9,871 nucleotides of DNA, taken from positions 1 through 9,871 of the forward strand of contig JAKRWB010000577.1 in NCBI GenBank assembly GCA_022353185.1. Reading direction: 5' to 3'. This DNA is from ANME-2 cluster archaeon (lineage in GTDB: Archaea > Halobacteriota > Methanosarcinia > Methanosarcinales > Methanocomedenaceae). Positions 1 to 5,852 of this stretch are shown one piece after another. The translations under genes and the position numbers were made by a program. The notes beneath the pieces are model-generated. The model had not been told where the DNA came from. It ran no database searches and saw only the letters and a program-made list of their open reading frames with translations. Every line of letters starts with the position of its first letter. The first letter of the stretch is position 1.

Positions 1-1
1 G

Positions 2-79
2 TCAATGCGCAAGACCATGAACCGGATGGTAAAGAAGCTGGAACTGGTCATGGGTGTGGATATCCCGAAAAAAGGTTGA
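2..79 (+). CDS. C-terminal fragment of an unidentified protein
   Basis: Reading frame 2 is open from the left edge to a TGA at 77-79 and encodes the last 25 residues of a basic protein, with a lysine-rich segment (RMVKKLELVMG) and a DIPKKG tail. It is taken as the end of a gene because the composition is protein-like and the following 41 bases hold no further coding before the convergent toxin gene. The fragment is too short to assign a family. An isolated 25-residue reading frame can also occur by chance, so confidence is limited; the sequence left of the window would decide. Confidence 0.5.
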   Translation, partial: SMRKTMNRMVKKLELVMGVDIPKKG

Positions 80-120
80 TAAGGTGCAGTTATTGTATTG
101 AAGATACAGTACGCTCAATA

Positions 121-549
121 TCAGTAGCTTATCCTTGATACGATTCCATCAAATCCACCATCAAAACTGGCCAGGTGGTCAATACTCCTATTTTTCATAA
201 GTTCGATTATTGAGCAATCAGTAAAACTCAGCATCTTGTTTGCGTATTTTGCGAAAGTATTCCAACCGTTTTCAAGAATTTCCTGGTCAATGAAAAGCAT
301 ATTTATAAATCTCGGGATGCCTTCCTTATCATTTCCAAGTATAATATCTTTCACCTGTCTGGCTTTTTTAACATCACCTGACTTGTAAAGGATGAAAGTC
401 ATTAATTCGTTAAAAACAAGATCAGAGGTAAATACTGCACCATACTTGTTTTTCATTATATTTTCAAGCAGGTCAGTGGCGACAACATGATGCTCGTCCT
501 TTTTGTTGACGTATGCAATAAAGATGCCTGTATCTATGAAAATACTCAT
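121..549 (-). CDS. PIN-domain toxin (VapC-like ribonuclease)
   Basis: The 142-residue protein matches the PIN-domain layout. It begins with a hydrophobic strand ending in Asp6 (IFIDTGIFIAY), followed by Glu48 in a VFNEL helix, Asp111 in an FTDCSI segment and Asp130/Asp134 near the C-terminus. These acidic residues are the expected Mg2+-binding nuclease centre. VapC-type PIN toxins cleave RNA, often tRNA or rRNA; the target here cannot be read from sequence. The start at 549 is preferred over the longer frame from 600 because the PIN fold begins at MSIFID and the extra 17 residues would overlap the antitoxin gene. The upstream antitoxin stops one base before this ATG (TGA-G-ATG), so translation is probably coupled. 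The length is normal for the family and no catalytic residue appears missing. Confidence 0.85.
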   Translation of the reverse strand: MSIFIDTGIFIAYVNKKDEHHVVATDLLENIMKNKYGAVFTSDLVFNELMTFILYKSGDVKKARQVKDIILGNDKEGIPRFINMLFIDQEILENGWNTFAKYANKMLSFTDCSIIELMKNRSIDHLASFDGGFDGIVSRISY

Positions 550-550
550 C

Positions 551-823
551 TCAGGCCCCGTATATTGTGCTGTCAATGTCTGACTCTTCTGTTTTAACAC
601 CCCAGTCGTCCTGAAGAGCCCTTATCTTCTTGACATCATTTTCTGAAAGAGGCAATGTCTGTATTTTGCCAAAGAAATTATCTTTTTTTGACCTTGTAAA
701 CTCCATAATGCGTGAAAATAGTTCTTGCTGGGTAATCTTTTTTCCAGCTTTTAGTGTAAACTCGGCCTGGAACATATCAAAAAGGTGCTTATCTTTCTCA
801 TTTACTTTGATATTTTGACTCAT
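551..823 (-). CDS. antitoxin of the VapBC-like pair
   Basis: This 90-residue charged protein lies directly upstream of the PIN toxin, one base apart, the usual antitoxin-first order. The N-terminal half (an IKVNEKDKHLF strand-helix, then a helix around KKITQQELFSRIMEF) resembles small ribbon-helix-helix-like archaeal VapB proteins that bind DNA. The C-terminal half (DNFFGKI to DSTIYGA) is acidic and tail-like, as expected for the toxin-wrapping part. The fold assignment is by eye and weaker than the gene-order argument. It would neutralise the toxin and, as is common in this class, repress its own operon. A perfect palindrome lies 6 bases upstream of the start. The pair is visibly richer in A+T than the genes to its right, consistent with the mobility of such modules. 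Confidence 0.75.
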   Translation of the reverse strand: MSQNIKVNEKDKHLFDMFQAEFTLKAGKKITQQELFSRIMEFTRSKKDNFFGKIQTLPLSENDVKKIRALQDDWGVKTEESDIDSTIYGA

Positions 824-829
824 AATACT

Positions 830-847
830 AAAGATAAATTTATCTTT
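830..847. promoter_or_regulatory. perfect 18-bp palindrome, candidate operator of the toxin-antitoxin operon
   Basis: The bases AAAGATAAA and TTTATCTTT join without a spacer to form a perfect 18-bp palindrome. It lies 6 bases upstream of the antitoxin ATG and overlaps a TATA-like box by 3 bases. A dimeric repressor bound here would block transcription initiation. That the antitoxin is the ligand is inference from position and from known autoregulation of toxin-antitoxin operons. Confidence 0.55.
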
Positions 848-852
848 TATAT
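845..852 (-). promoter_or_regulatory. TATA-like box of the toxin-antitoxin operon
   Basis: On the minus strand this reads ATATAAAA. Its centre is about 25 bases before the antitoxin ATG, the usual archaeal TATA-to-start distance, so the transcript would begin at or near the start codon and be leaderless. No Shine-Dalgarno sequence precedes that ATG, which agrees. Confidence 0.5.
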
Positions 853-877
853 CCTTTTCTATTATTTCGAATACTAA

Positions 878-886
878 CTATAATAT
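878..886 (+). promoter_or_regulatory. TATA-like box of the nucleotidyltransferase gene
   Basis: CTATAATAT lies about 25 bases before position 906, which would place the transcript start just ahead of the GGAG at 911-914. That GGAG is a good ribosome-binding site, 8 bases before the ATG at 923, and supports the chosen start. The TATA call alone is weak in an AT-rich gap. Confidence 0.4.
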
Positions 887-922
887 GCAAGTGCACCAAA
901 TCTGTAAATAGGAGAATCAAAC

Positions 923-1651
923 ATGAAAGGACTAATCCCAGCCGCCGGAATGGGCACCAGGCTAAAACCATACACCAACGCCATCCCGAAAGAACTGCTC
1001 CCGGTAGGCGGCAAAGCCGTCATCGAGCATGTCATCGACGCGTTCAGGGAGGCGGACATCATCGATATCACTATCGTGGTGGGCTGGAAAAAGAACGCCA
1101 TACTGGACTACCTCGGCTCGGGTCAGCGCATGGGTGTGAACCTTACCTATGTGGTACAGGACGAAAGGCTGGGCCTTGCCAATGCCATATATGCCGGTCG
1201 TCATGTAGTGGGGAACAGTACCTTTGCAGTAATACTGGGGGACAATTTCTTTTATCCAAAGACATTTATGCGCGACCTGCGGGACTTCCACCAACAGCAG
1301 GGAGCCGACGTGACCCTGGGAGTAACAGATATCCAGGACACTACCAGACATGGCATTATTGCATACCATGGATTAGACGTGACTGATGTTATAGAAAAAC
1401 CGCAACCAGAAGATGCACCCAGTAGAAAAGGGTCTGCAGGCATCTATATCATGAGTGCCGAAATATTTGATGCCATCAGCCATATTGAGCCGGGCGTGAA
1501 CAACGAGTACCAGCTGGCCGATGCCTTCAAAGTTATGATAGAACGGGGGCGCAGGATTGTGTTCAGTGACATTCCCGGCTACCACATTGATGTAGGTACA
1601 CCCGAAGACCTGCGTGAAGCTAACCGCTTATTTTACCTGCGGGAAGAATGA
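923..1651 (+). CDS. sugar-phosphate nucleotidyltransferase (RmlA/GalU-like)
   Basis: The 242-residue enzyme belongs to the NTP_transferase family, which joins a nucleoside triphosphate and a sugar 1-phosphate into an NDP-sugar plus pyrophosphate. Visible motifs are the nucleotide-binding loop at residues 7-14 (AAGMGTRL) with Pro22-Lys23 following, LGLANAI at 83-89, the LGDN metal/sugar site with Asp107, the EKP motif at 158-160, and HIDVGTP at 222-228 carrying the second metal-binding Asp223. It ends soon after the catalytic domain and lacks the left-handed beta-helix acetyltransferase domain of GlmU-like relatives. It therefore resembles short glucose-1-phosphate thymidylyl- or uridylyltransferases. 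The specific NTP and sugar cannot be settled by eye. Likely products feed surface glycan or glycoprotein synthesis, but no glycosyltransferase neighbour is present. Its stop is 2 bases from the stop of the convergent membrane-protein gene. Confidence 0.9.
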   Translation: MKGLIPAAGMGTRLKPYTNAIPKELLPVGGKAVIEHVIDAFREADIIDITIVVGWKKNAILDYLGSGQRMGVNLTYVVQDERLGLANAIYAGRHVVGNSTFAVILGDNFFYPKTFMRDLRDFHQQQGADVTLGVTDIQDTTRHGIIAYHGLDVTDVIEKPQPEDAPSRKGSAGIYIMSAEIFDAISHIEPGVNNEYQLADAFKVMIERGRRIVFSDIPGYHIDVGTPEDLREANRLFYLREE

Positions 1652-1653
1652 GG

Positions 1654-2289
1654 TTACCTGTTCCGGTAATGCATAAAATTGTATATAAAAATAGATGCCA
1701 CCACCAGCACGATGAAATAGGGGATATAGTGCTGGACCGGTCCCAGGTATTGCATTACCATATCGGCAGTCACTGCCCAGAACACAGATGCTATAACGGA
1801 AGCGATGGCAATCACAGGTATTATCTCCCGCAACGTAAAACCCAGAAGTTTGGCAAAACATGCAGTAGCCAGCCCCCCGGTCATTTGGAACGGGATGAAA
1901 CATATCATGAAAATTCCCACAAGGCCGAACTTGTGCATTAAACCGCTTTTATTGGACGTGATCACCTCAGAGAAGTTCATGAACGGTGCCATTAGCGGGA
2001 ATTGCTTCAACTCTTCATGGAATATTACGAAAATTGGCAGCCCTATCATCATGGAACCCATATCAGATATGAAACTGACAAGTATCATCATATAGAGGGA
2101 CATTCCCAGGGAGGCGCCATTTAGCATGGCGAACTCCCTGCCTGACAGTAACTGTGTGCTGAATACCAGTAATAACTCACGTATAAGCCCAAACTCATAG
2201 AATATGAAAAGTATTATTGAAACCGATATCACTCCGGTTACGAATAACCCTATAAGGAATCGGTCAGATTCTGTTTTTTCAATGTTCAT
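1654..2289 (-). CDS. polytopic membrane protein, small multidrug-export-like (COG2426/Sm_multidrug_ex)
   Basis: The 211-residue protein is very hydrophobic, with about five or six membrane segments (roughly residues 11-32, 60-76, 79-91, 121-140, 153-173 and 188-205). A short charged N-terminus and a C-terminal HYRNR tail flank them. The segment FGLVGIF-IPFQMTGGLATA-FAKLLGF (121-151) resembles the conserved glycine/proline core of the archaeal and bacterial family called putative small multidrug export protein. The name is historical and transport has not been shown for most members, so the substrate is unknown. The start at 2289 is followed by a plausible charged N-terminus; there is only a weak ribosome-binding site. 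It lies 80 bases downstream of cfbB/cbiA on the same strand and could be read through from it, but it may have its own promoter. The family assignment is moderately sure, membrane location very sure. Confidence 0.65.
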   Translation of the reverse strand: MNIEKTESDRFLIGLFVTGVISVSIILFIFYEFGLIRELLLVFSTQLLSGREFAMLNGASLGMSLYMMILVSFISDMGSMMIGLPIFVIFHEELKQFPLMAPFMNFSEVITSNKSGLMHKFGLVGIFMICFIPFQMTGGLATACFAKLLGFTLREIIPVIAIASVIASVFWAVTADMVMQYLGPVQHYIPYFIVLVVASIFIYNFMHYRNR

Positions 2290-2369
2290 ATTTTTTCCGC
2301 AATAGTCGTAATCTGGTTAATGGGATTTTGTGGTGATAACCTTTGTTCCATTCACTTAAACTGTTACTG

Positions 2370-3704
2370 TCATTTCCGGCTGTATTCCCTGCAGGAGTTC
2401 ACGAACCGCTCCATTGACACCGCAGCCGGATGAGTGTGCATGTAACTGGCCAGGGTATTGTAAGCCATAAGTCCGTCGTGGCCGTCGAAAATACCTTTAC
2501 CCCTGCGCATCCTGTATGCGAACCTGGCATCACGCCCTGGTTCGGTTATGGAATAATGGAACTCATGCCCCCGCACGGTCTGCCCCATACCAGACAAATG
2601 GTTATCGGCAATTACCTCAGCCTCGGTGTACCCCAATGCCTGGAACCGCTGTACCATGCGGGATTCGCTCTCGAACACCCCGGCCATCTCATACCTTTTC
2701 CCGTCCACTTCCAGGCTTGTACCCAGGTACATCAGTCCTCCGCACTCGGCATATACGGGCATGCCGTCCTGGGCTGCCGCCTTGATATTATGCCGTGTGT
2801 TCGAAGCTGAGAGCTGGGCCGGGAACAATTCAGGATAGCCGCCCCCGAGTATCAGGCCGTCTATGTCGGGCATGGGGTCTGACATCGGGCTGAAGTTAAC
2901 GATTTGGGCACCGCATTGTTGTAGTTCGTCCAGCATATCCTGGTAATAAAAACAAAAGGCACTGTCCATTGCCACGCCTATCCTGACATCGGCCTGTGGA
3001 GTCACAATTTCGCCCGGGTGTCCGGGTTTCCGGGCAGTTGAGGAAATGTTCAGCAGTGCATCCACATCCACGTTATTCTCTACGAAATCTGCCAGTTTCC
3101 CGTAATCCCATGCCTGCTCATGTGCCATATGAAGCCCAAGATGCCTGGATGGCAGGGTCAGTTCCTTATTGGGCGGCAGTGTCCCTATCACAGGAATGTC
3201 AATACCTGCACCTTTTAGCCCGTCCTCAACCAGTTTGCGGTGGCGGGGACTGCCCACCCTGTTGAGTATCAACCCTGCGATATTGATATCAGGGTCCAGG
3301 GTCTGGTAGCCTTTCACAACAGCGGCCGCACTACGGGACATGCCGTGGACATTGACCACCAGCACCACGGGTACGCCCAGGGTCTTCGCAACATGGGCGC
3401 TGCTGGCGATATCCGATGAATCCAGTCCGTCATACAATCCCATCACGCCCTCGATTATGGAAATGTCAGCCTGGGTCCGTGCGTAGGTACTGCGGACCTC
3501 GCCGGTGCCCATGATATATGTGTCCAGGTTCCTGGACGGTCTGTTGCAGATAGCAGTATGGTGGGACGGGTCAATGAAATCCGGACCCACTTTGTAGGGT
3601 TGCACGGTCATGTCCTTGCGGGAAAATAGCGCCATAAGTCCCAGCGCCACTGTGGTCTTGCCTACACCGCTGTGGGTCCCTGCTATCATTACTGCTTTTG
3701 TCAT
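2370..3704 (-). CDS. cfbB: CfbB/CbiA, Ni-sirohydrochlorin (cobyrinate) a,c-diamide synthase
   Basis: The 444-residue protein is a full-length member of the CbiA/CobB family, which uses ATP and glutamine to amidate the a- and c-acetate side chains of a tetrapyrrole. The N-terminal synthetase domain shows a nucleotide loop GTHSGVGKTT (residues 9-18), the substrate segment YKVGPDFIDPSHH (37-49) and EGVMGLYDG (85-93). The C-terminal class I glutamine amidotransferase domain has LGGGYPE (286-292), the nucleophile Cys321 in YAECGGLMYL, HEFHYS (380-385) and a terminal YMHTHP (421-426) with the likely catalytic His. In methanogens this family acts on Ni-sirohydrochlorin in coenzyme F430 synthesis (CfbB), and HAMAP treats CfbB and CbiA together. 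B12 synthesis cannot be excluded because no other cfb or cbi gene is in view. Translation is probably coupled to the upstream toroid gene through an ATGA overlap; no Shine-Dalgarno precedes this ATG. Confidence 0.9.
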   Translation of the reverse strand: MTKAVMIAGTHSGVGKTTVALGLMALFSRKDMTVQPYKVGPDFIDPSHHTAICNRPSRNLDTYIMGTGEVRSTYARTQADISIIEGVMGLYDGLDSSDIASSAHVAKTLGVPVVLVVNVHGMSRSAAAVVKGYQTLDPDINIAGLILNRVGSPRHRKLVEDGLKGAGIDIPVIGTLPPNKELTLPSRHLGLHMAHEQAWDYGKLADFVENNVDVDALLNISSTARKPGHPGEIVTPQADVRIGVAMDSAFCFYYQDMLDELQQCGAQIVNFSPMSDPMPDIDGLILGGGYPELFPAQLSASNTRHNIKAAAQDGMPVYAECGGLMYLGTSLEVDGKRYEMAGVFESESRMVQRFQALGYTEAEVIADNHLSGMGQTVRGHEFHYSITEPGRDARFAYRMRRGKGIFDGHDGLMAYNTLASYMHTHPAAVSMERFVNSCREYSRK

Positions 3705-4420
3705 GATTGATCTGTGTTGTGTAAATAATACATCTTAAGCGTAATCAAAACAAGCGAAACCACAGAAACTTTCCAGTCAGTGTCTTCGCTTTCCTCCAGC
3801 CTGTCCAGCAGCCAATCCATAGACGGCCCAACATTTTCGGAGCGCTCGTCAAGTATCAACGACTGCACCACCAGGCATGAAGTAGCCGTATATTTCCAGT
3901 GACCATCAGTACACTGTGCCAGCAGCCAAGAAGAATTGCGACTGATTGTGTCGGCTGTGCCCTCCGAGTACTGGTGAATCAGCGCGGAATTGATGAGGGC
4001 AATGACACCGGGGTGTTTCCAGTCCTTTGAGAAGTTATCCAGCAGCCATTGTACCCCTGTTCGGCTCACCTCACCAGCGGCTCCCAGGGCCATCAGGCAG
4101 TAACAGGTATCATACACATCATCATTCCATGAACCATTACCTGATTGCATTTCCAACAGCCAATCCAATGATTCTTTGCATGATATGCCACATTCCATGA
4201 GTGCAGTACATGCCCTGGCTGTATTCCTCACAGGGTTATCCTCTCCCCAATGGTCACCAGACCTGGCCTGTTCCAACCATTTCAGGGGACTGCGGGCATC
4301 CCGGCCCCAGATACACAATGCTCTGGCAACCTGTGATGCTTCCTTGGTGTTGGTAATTGGAGCCGTTTCAAGCCAATCCATGGCACGGTCCGAAAAAGCT
4401 TTGACCCTATCAGGATACAT
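3701..4420 (-). CDS. alpha/alpha-toroid repeat protein (prenyltransferase/squalene-cyclase-like), function unknown
   Basis: This 239-residue protein is built of helical repeats, each starting with a tryptophan-leucine helix. W-L pairs occur at residues 16, 48, 87, 125, 165 and 203, spaced 32, 39, 38, 40 and 38. Several units contain a glycine-tryptophan turn after the helix (SGDHW, NGSW, DGHW), as in prenyltransferase/squalene-oxidase repeats that fold into an alpha/alpha barrel. It is far shorter than real squalene-hopene cyclases and shows no DxDD catalytic motif, so cyclase activity is unlikely. Six units would make a partial or complete small barrel suited to binding a hydrophobic ligand or another protein. 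There is no signal peptide or membrane segment. It is the first gene of a unit overlapping cfbB/cbiA by 4 bases, suggesting a role linked to that enzyme; this is inference only. Confidence 0.75.
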   Translation of the reverse strand: MYPDRVKAFSDRAMDWLETAPITNTKEASQVARALCIWGRDARSPLKWLEQARSGDHWGEDNPVRNTARACTALMECGISCKESLDWLLEMQSGNGSWNDDVYDTCYCLMALGAAGEVSRTGVQWLLDNFSKDWKHPGVIALINSALIHQYSEGTADTISRNSSWLLAQCTDGHWKYTATSCLVVQSLILDERSENVGPSMDWLLDRLEESEDTDWKVSVVSLVLITLKMYYLHNTDQS

Positions 4421-4436
4421 TACACCATTTATTAGG

Positions 4437-4450
4437 TTAATATATTTAAT
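4437..4450 (-). promoter_or_regulatory. TATA-like box for the toroid-cfbB operon
   Basis: On the minus strand this reads ATTAAATATATTAA. Its centre is about 23-25 bases before the toroid-protein ATG at 4420, so the transcript would start near the ATG and be leaderless or nearly so. The region 4421-4520 lies between divergent genes and holds both their promoters. Confidence 0.5.
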
Positions 4451-4509
4451 CTGTATCGATGTTTTTTTATCCTTTGTGCTCTTACCATAAGACGACTGTC
4501 AAGTATACA

Positions 4510-4514
4510 GGAGG
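4510..4514 (+). promoter_or_regulatory. ribosome-binding site of the RPA gene
   Basis: GGAGG is placed 6 bases before the ATG at 4521 and fixes that start. The same nine bases, GGAGGCAGC, precede the RPA-associated protein ATG at 5849 (GGAGG at 5838-5842), so both partners have strong and nearly identical initiation sites. A T-rich stretch at 4461-4470 is a possible but weak TATA-region for this operon. Confidence 0.7.
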
Positions 4515-4520
4515 CAGCCT

Positions 4521-5852
4521 ATGAATGAAAAAATTGCGCCCCTTGTGGACGAAATAATAAGGGCGCTTGGTACAACAGGCACAACTGTAAATCAGGCTAT
4601 TGTAGAGCAAGAACTGACAAGACTCATTGAGTTCAAGGTGCCGTCTGAAGAGGCAAAGAGGAGTCTGCTTAAAAAATACGGAGTCAGTGAAGTAAAAAGA
4701 CTATCTGACCTGCACGGGGGAGAGCGTGATATCGAAATTACAGCCAGGATACTTGATATCAATATCAAGGTCGTGGGCATAAAGGGCCAGGAACGTACGA
4801 TTTTCATGGGCACCATGGCAGATGAGACCGGGGCTAAGAATTTTACAGCATGGGAGGATTTCGGAATTGAAATGGGTGACGTGGTCAAGGTCAATAATGC
4901 ATATATCAGAACATGGCAGGGTATGCCTGAGGTTAATTTCGGTCCCAGGTCAAAAGTAGAAAAATTGGATCGTGCTGCTCTGGATTCCCTTGCAACGGTA
5001 GACATTGGAAAACCTATGCTTTTGGCAGAACTGGTGGAGGGCGCCGCAGCCGTGCATACCATATTCAGGATATTAGAATGCCAGCATAAGGAGATCAATA
5101 CCAAGAACGGTTCACGGACTATCATTTCCGGGACTGCTGCAGACCATTCTGCCAAACTCCCATTCACATCCTGGGAATCAAAACCCGTACTTACTGAAGG
5201 GGTAACAGTGGAAGTGAAGAATGCTTATGTTAAATCATGGCGTGGAGTCCCCACTATCAATATGGGAGAGTTTTCCACCATAAGCAAATCCGACACAGAT
5301 ATCAGTAATGATGACCTCGCCCCGATATTAAATCCTGAACCTGTCAGGCTGGATAGTATTACCGGGCGGGACGGGGTGTTCGATGCGATAATTGAGGGCA
5401 GCCTGATATCCATCAGGCCCGGGTCCGGACTCATCATCCGCTGTCCCCAGTGCAGCCGGGTGATACAGAAGAACACCTGCCGTGTGCACGGGGTTGTCGA
5501 GGGGTTGTATGATATGAGGATAAAGTCCATTCTGGACGATGGAACCGGGGCTCTGAGCGTTGTATTGAATGCGGACCTGACACAAAAGGTCACAGGTTAT
5601 TCTATTGACAAAGCCAGGGAAGTGGCCGCAACAGCCATGAACCAATCCGCAGTGGAGGACGAGATGCGCCGCAGACTGCTGGGCAGGAGCATGCGGGCAC
5701 GGGGAAATATGACCAAAGGCGAATACGGCATCACCCTGGTGGCTGACGATGCCAGTTTAACAGAGATGGATACCGCTGCTGAAGCTGCAGCCCTGATTAA
5801 AGAAATGGGGTCGGTCGGCCAGATGCTTTCAGGTGAAGGAGGCAGCACATGA
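4521..5852 (+). CDS. replication protein A (archaeal single-stranded DNA-binding protein, zinc-finger type)
   Basis: The 443-residue protein has the euryarchaeal RPA architecture. A helical N-terminus (about 1-60) precedes OB fold 1 (about 70-148, beginning DIEITARIL and containing AWEDFG and AYIRTWQG). OB fold 2 follows (about 170-255, with SWES, AYVKSWRG and INMGEF), then a C-terminal zinc-ribbon OB region (about 275-410). The zinc ligands are Cys308, Cys311, Cys320 and His323, a CX2CX8CX2H pattern. The parallel AY(I/V)-(R/K)-(T/S)W-(Q/R)G motifs show that OB1 and OB2 arose by duplication. RPA protects and organises single-stranded DNA in replication, recombination and repair. Two OB folds plus zinc finger resemble the RPA2/RPA3 type of Methanosarcina rather than the four-OB RPA1. 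The next gene, an RPA-associated protein, overlaps by 4 bases. Confidence 0.93.
   Translation: MNEKIAPLVDEIIRALGTTGTTVNQAIVEQELTRLIEFKVPSEEAKRSLLKKYGVSEVKRLSDLHGGERDIEITARILDINIKVVGIKGQERTIFMGTMADETGAKNFTAWEDFGIEMGDVVKVNNAYIRTWQGMPEVNFGPRSKVEKLDRAALDSLATVDIGKPMLLAELVEGAAAVHTIFRILECQHKEINTKNGSRTIISGTAADHSAKLPFTSWESKPVLTEGVTVEVKNAYVKSWRGVPTINMGEFSTISKSDTDISNDDLAPILNPEPVRLDSITGRDGVFDAIIEGSLISIRPGSGLIIRCPQCSRVIQKNTCRVHGVVEGLYDMRIKSILDDGTGALSVVLNADLTQKVTGYSIDKAREVAATAMNQSAVEDEMRRRLLGRSMRARGNMTKGEYGITLVADDASLTEMDTAAEAAALIKEMGSVGQMLSGEGGST

Noticed and set aside
91..120. Short TATTG/CAATA and GTAT/ATAC inverted repeats between the first gene fragment and the toxin gene, considered as a terminator
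   Set aside because: The stems are only four or five bases and there is no T-run after them.
550..600. Longer toxin reading frame starting at 600
   Set aside because: The added 17 residues precede the PIN fold and would overlap the antitoxin; the start at 549, one base after the antitoxin stop, fits the family.
962..1369. 135-codon open frame on the minus strand inside the nucleotidyltransferase
   Set aside because: Conserved motifs of the plus-strand enzyme explain this region fully; the reverse product has no family features.
3701..4420. Squalene-hopene cyclase or protein prenyltransferase as an active enzyme
   Set aside because: The protein is far too short for a cyclase and lacks the DxDD motif; only the repeat fold is supported.
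4592..5167. 191-codon open frame on the minus strand inside the RPA gene
   Set aside because: It is the antisense shadow of a clearly conserved protein; its product is serine-rich, low in recognisable motifs and lacks a promoter or ribosome-binding site.
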